64,000 nt of DNA from Leptospira yanagawae serovar Saopaulo str. Sao Paulo = ATCC 700523 (GTDB lineage: Bacteria > Spirochaetota > Leptospiria > Leptospirales > Leptospiraceae): the NCBI RefSeq assembly GCF_000332475.2, contig NZ_AOGX02000015.1:372001-436000 (forward strand). The letters are read 5' to 3'. Every line of letters starts with the position of its first letter. Position 1 is the stretch's first letter. The notes below the pieces were generated by a model. It did not search any database, had not been told where the DNA came from, and was given only the letters and a program-made list of their open reading frames with translations. A program made the position numbers and the translations under genes. Shown piece by piece: positions 63,752 to 64,000 of this stretch.

Positions 63752-64000
<249 letters not shown>

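Overview
The window looks like about 64 kb of a Leptospira chromosome, probably from the saprophytic (L. biflexa-like) clade, spanning the replication-origin region. The reasons are moderate-to-low GC, frequent TTG and GTG starts, many spirochete-style lipoprotein signal peptides, a plastidic-type ferredoxin-NADP reductase, a bactofilin next to an M23-like gene, FliG, and the order holB-dnaA-dnaN-recF-dciA-gyrB with mnmG-rsmG-parA-parB nearby. The species is inferred from gene content, not from a database match. I see no prophage, insertion sequence, CRISPR array or classical defence island.

Layout: 1-9 kb holds a truncated GDPD lipoprotein, an XRE-type regulator, fliG, a TetR regulator with a palindromic operator, a membrane-anchored MBL-fold hydrolase, two membrane proteins whose start codons overlap head to head, an intact LytM peptidase and a PAS-GGDEF-EAL protein. 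9.2-13.3 kb is a heme/iron-uptake operon (lipoprotein, HmuY-like lipoprotein, TonB-dependent receptor, HExxH protein) behind a Fur-box-like sequence. 13.3-25.1 kb is mixed: DUF3015, FNR plus a PC4-like protein, a VWA-STAS fusion, queE with an unusual cluster loop, a SNF2 helicase, a DAACS symporter, and a run of small surface or lipoprotein genes including two TRL-like ones. 25-37.5 kb has a membrane pyrophosphatase, a TPR protein, acs, folE, a glycosyltransferase, a DoxX/HxlR pair with twin operators, a BFD-like/cupin/esterase/hydrolase operon, and an RNA m5U methyltransferase.

37.6-38.8 kb is a compact tRNA cluster (three tRNA-Ser and one tRNA-Arg(ACG)) interleaved with a membrane protein and tadA. 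TadA edits tRNA-Arg(ACG), and here it starts one base after that tRNA. dnaX-ebfC-recR follows, with recR apparently starting at CTG. Then come an outer-membrane protein with a solute-binding protein, and an OmpA/PD40 envelope protein whose N-terminus is encoded by a degenerate 36-bp tandem repeat. serS-tatD come next.

48-64 kb is envelope shape and replication. A degenerate LytM protein with bactofilin, DUF327 and an MsbA-like exporter precede parB-parA-rsmG (two parS sites), a small exported protein, mnmG, ilvE, holB, dnaA, an AT-rich dnaA-dnaN gap with repeated TTATGTC motifs, dnaN, recF, dciA and the start of gyrB.

The most interesting hypothesis is that DnaA here has an altered recognition helix-turn-helix and may use the repeated TTATGTC(A/G) motif as its box. 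The next best are the 36-bp repeat-encoded N-terminal extension and the tadA/tRNA-Arg junction.
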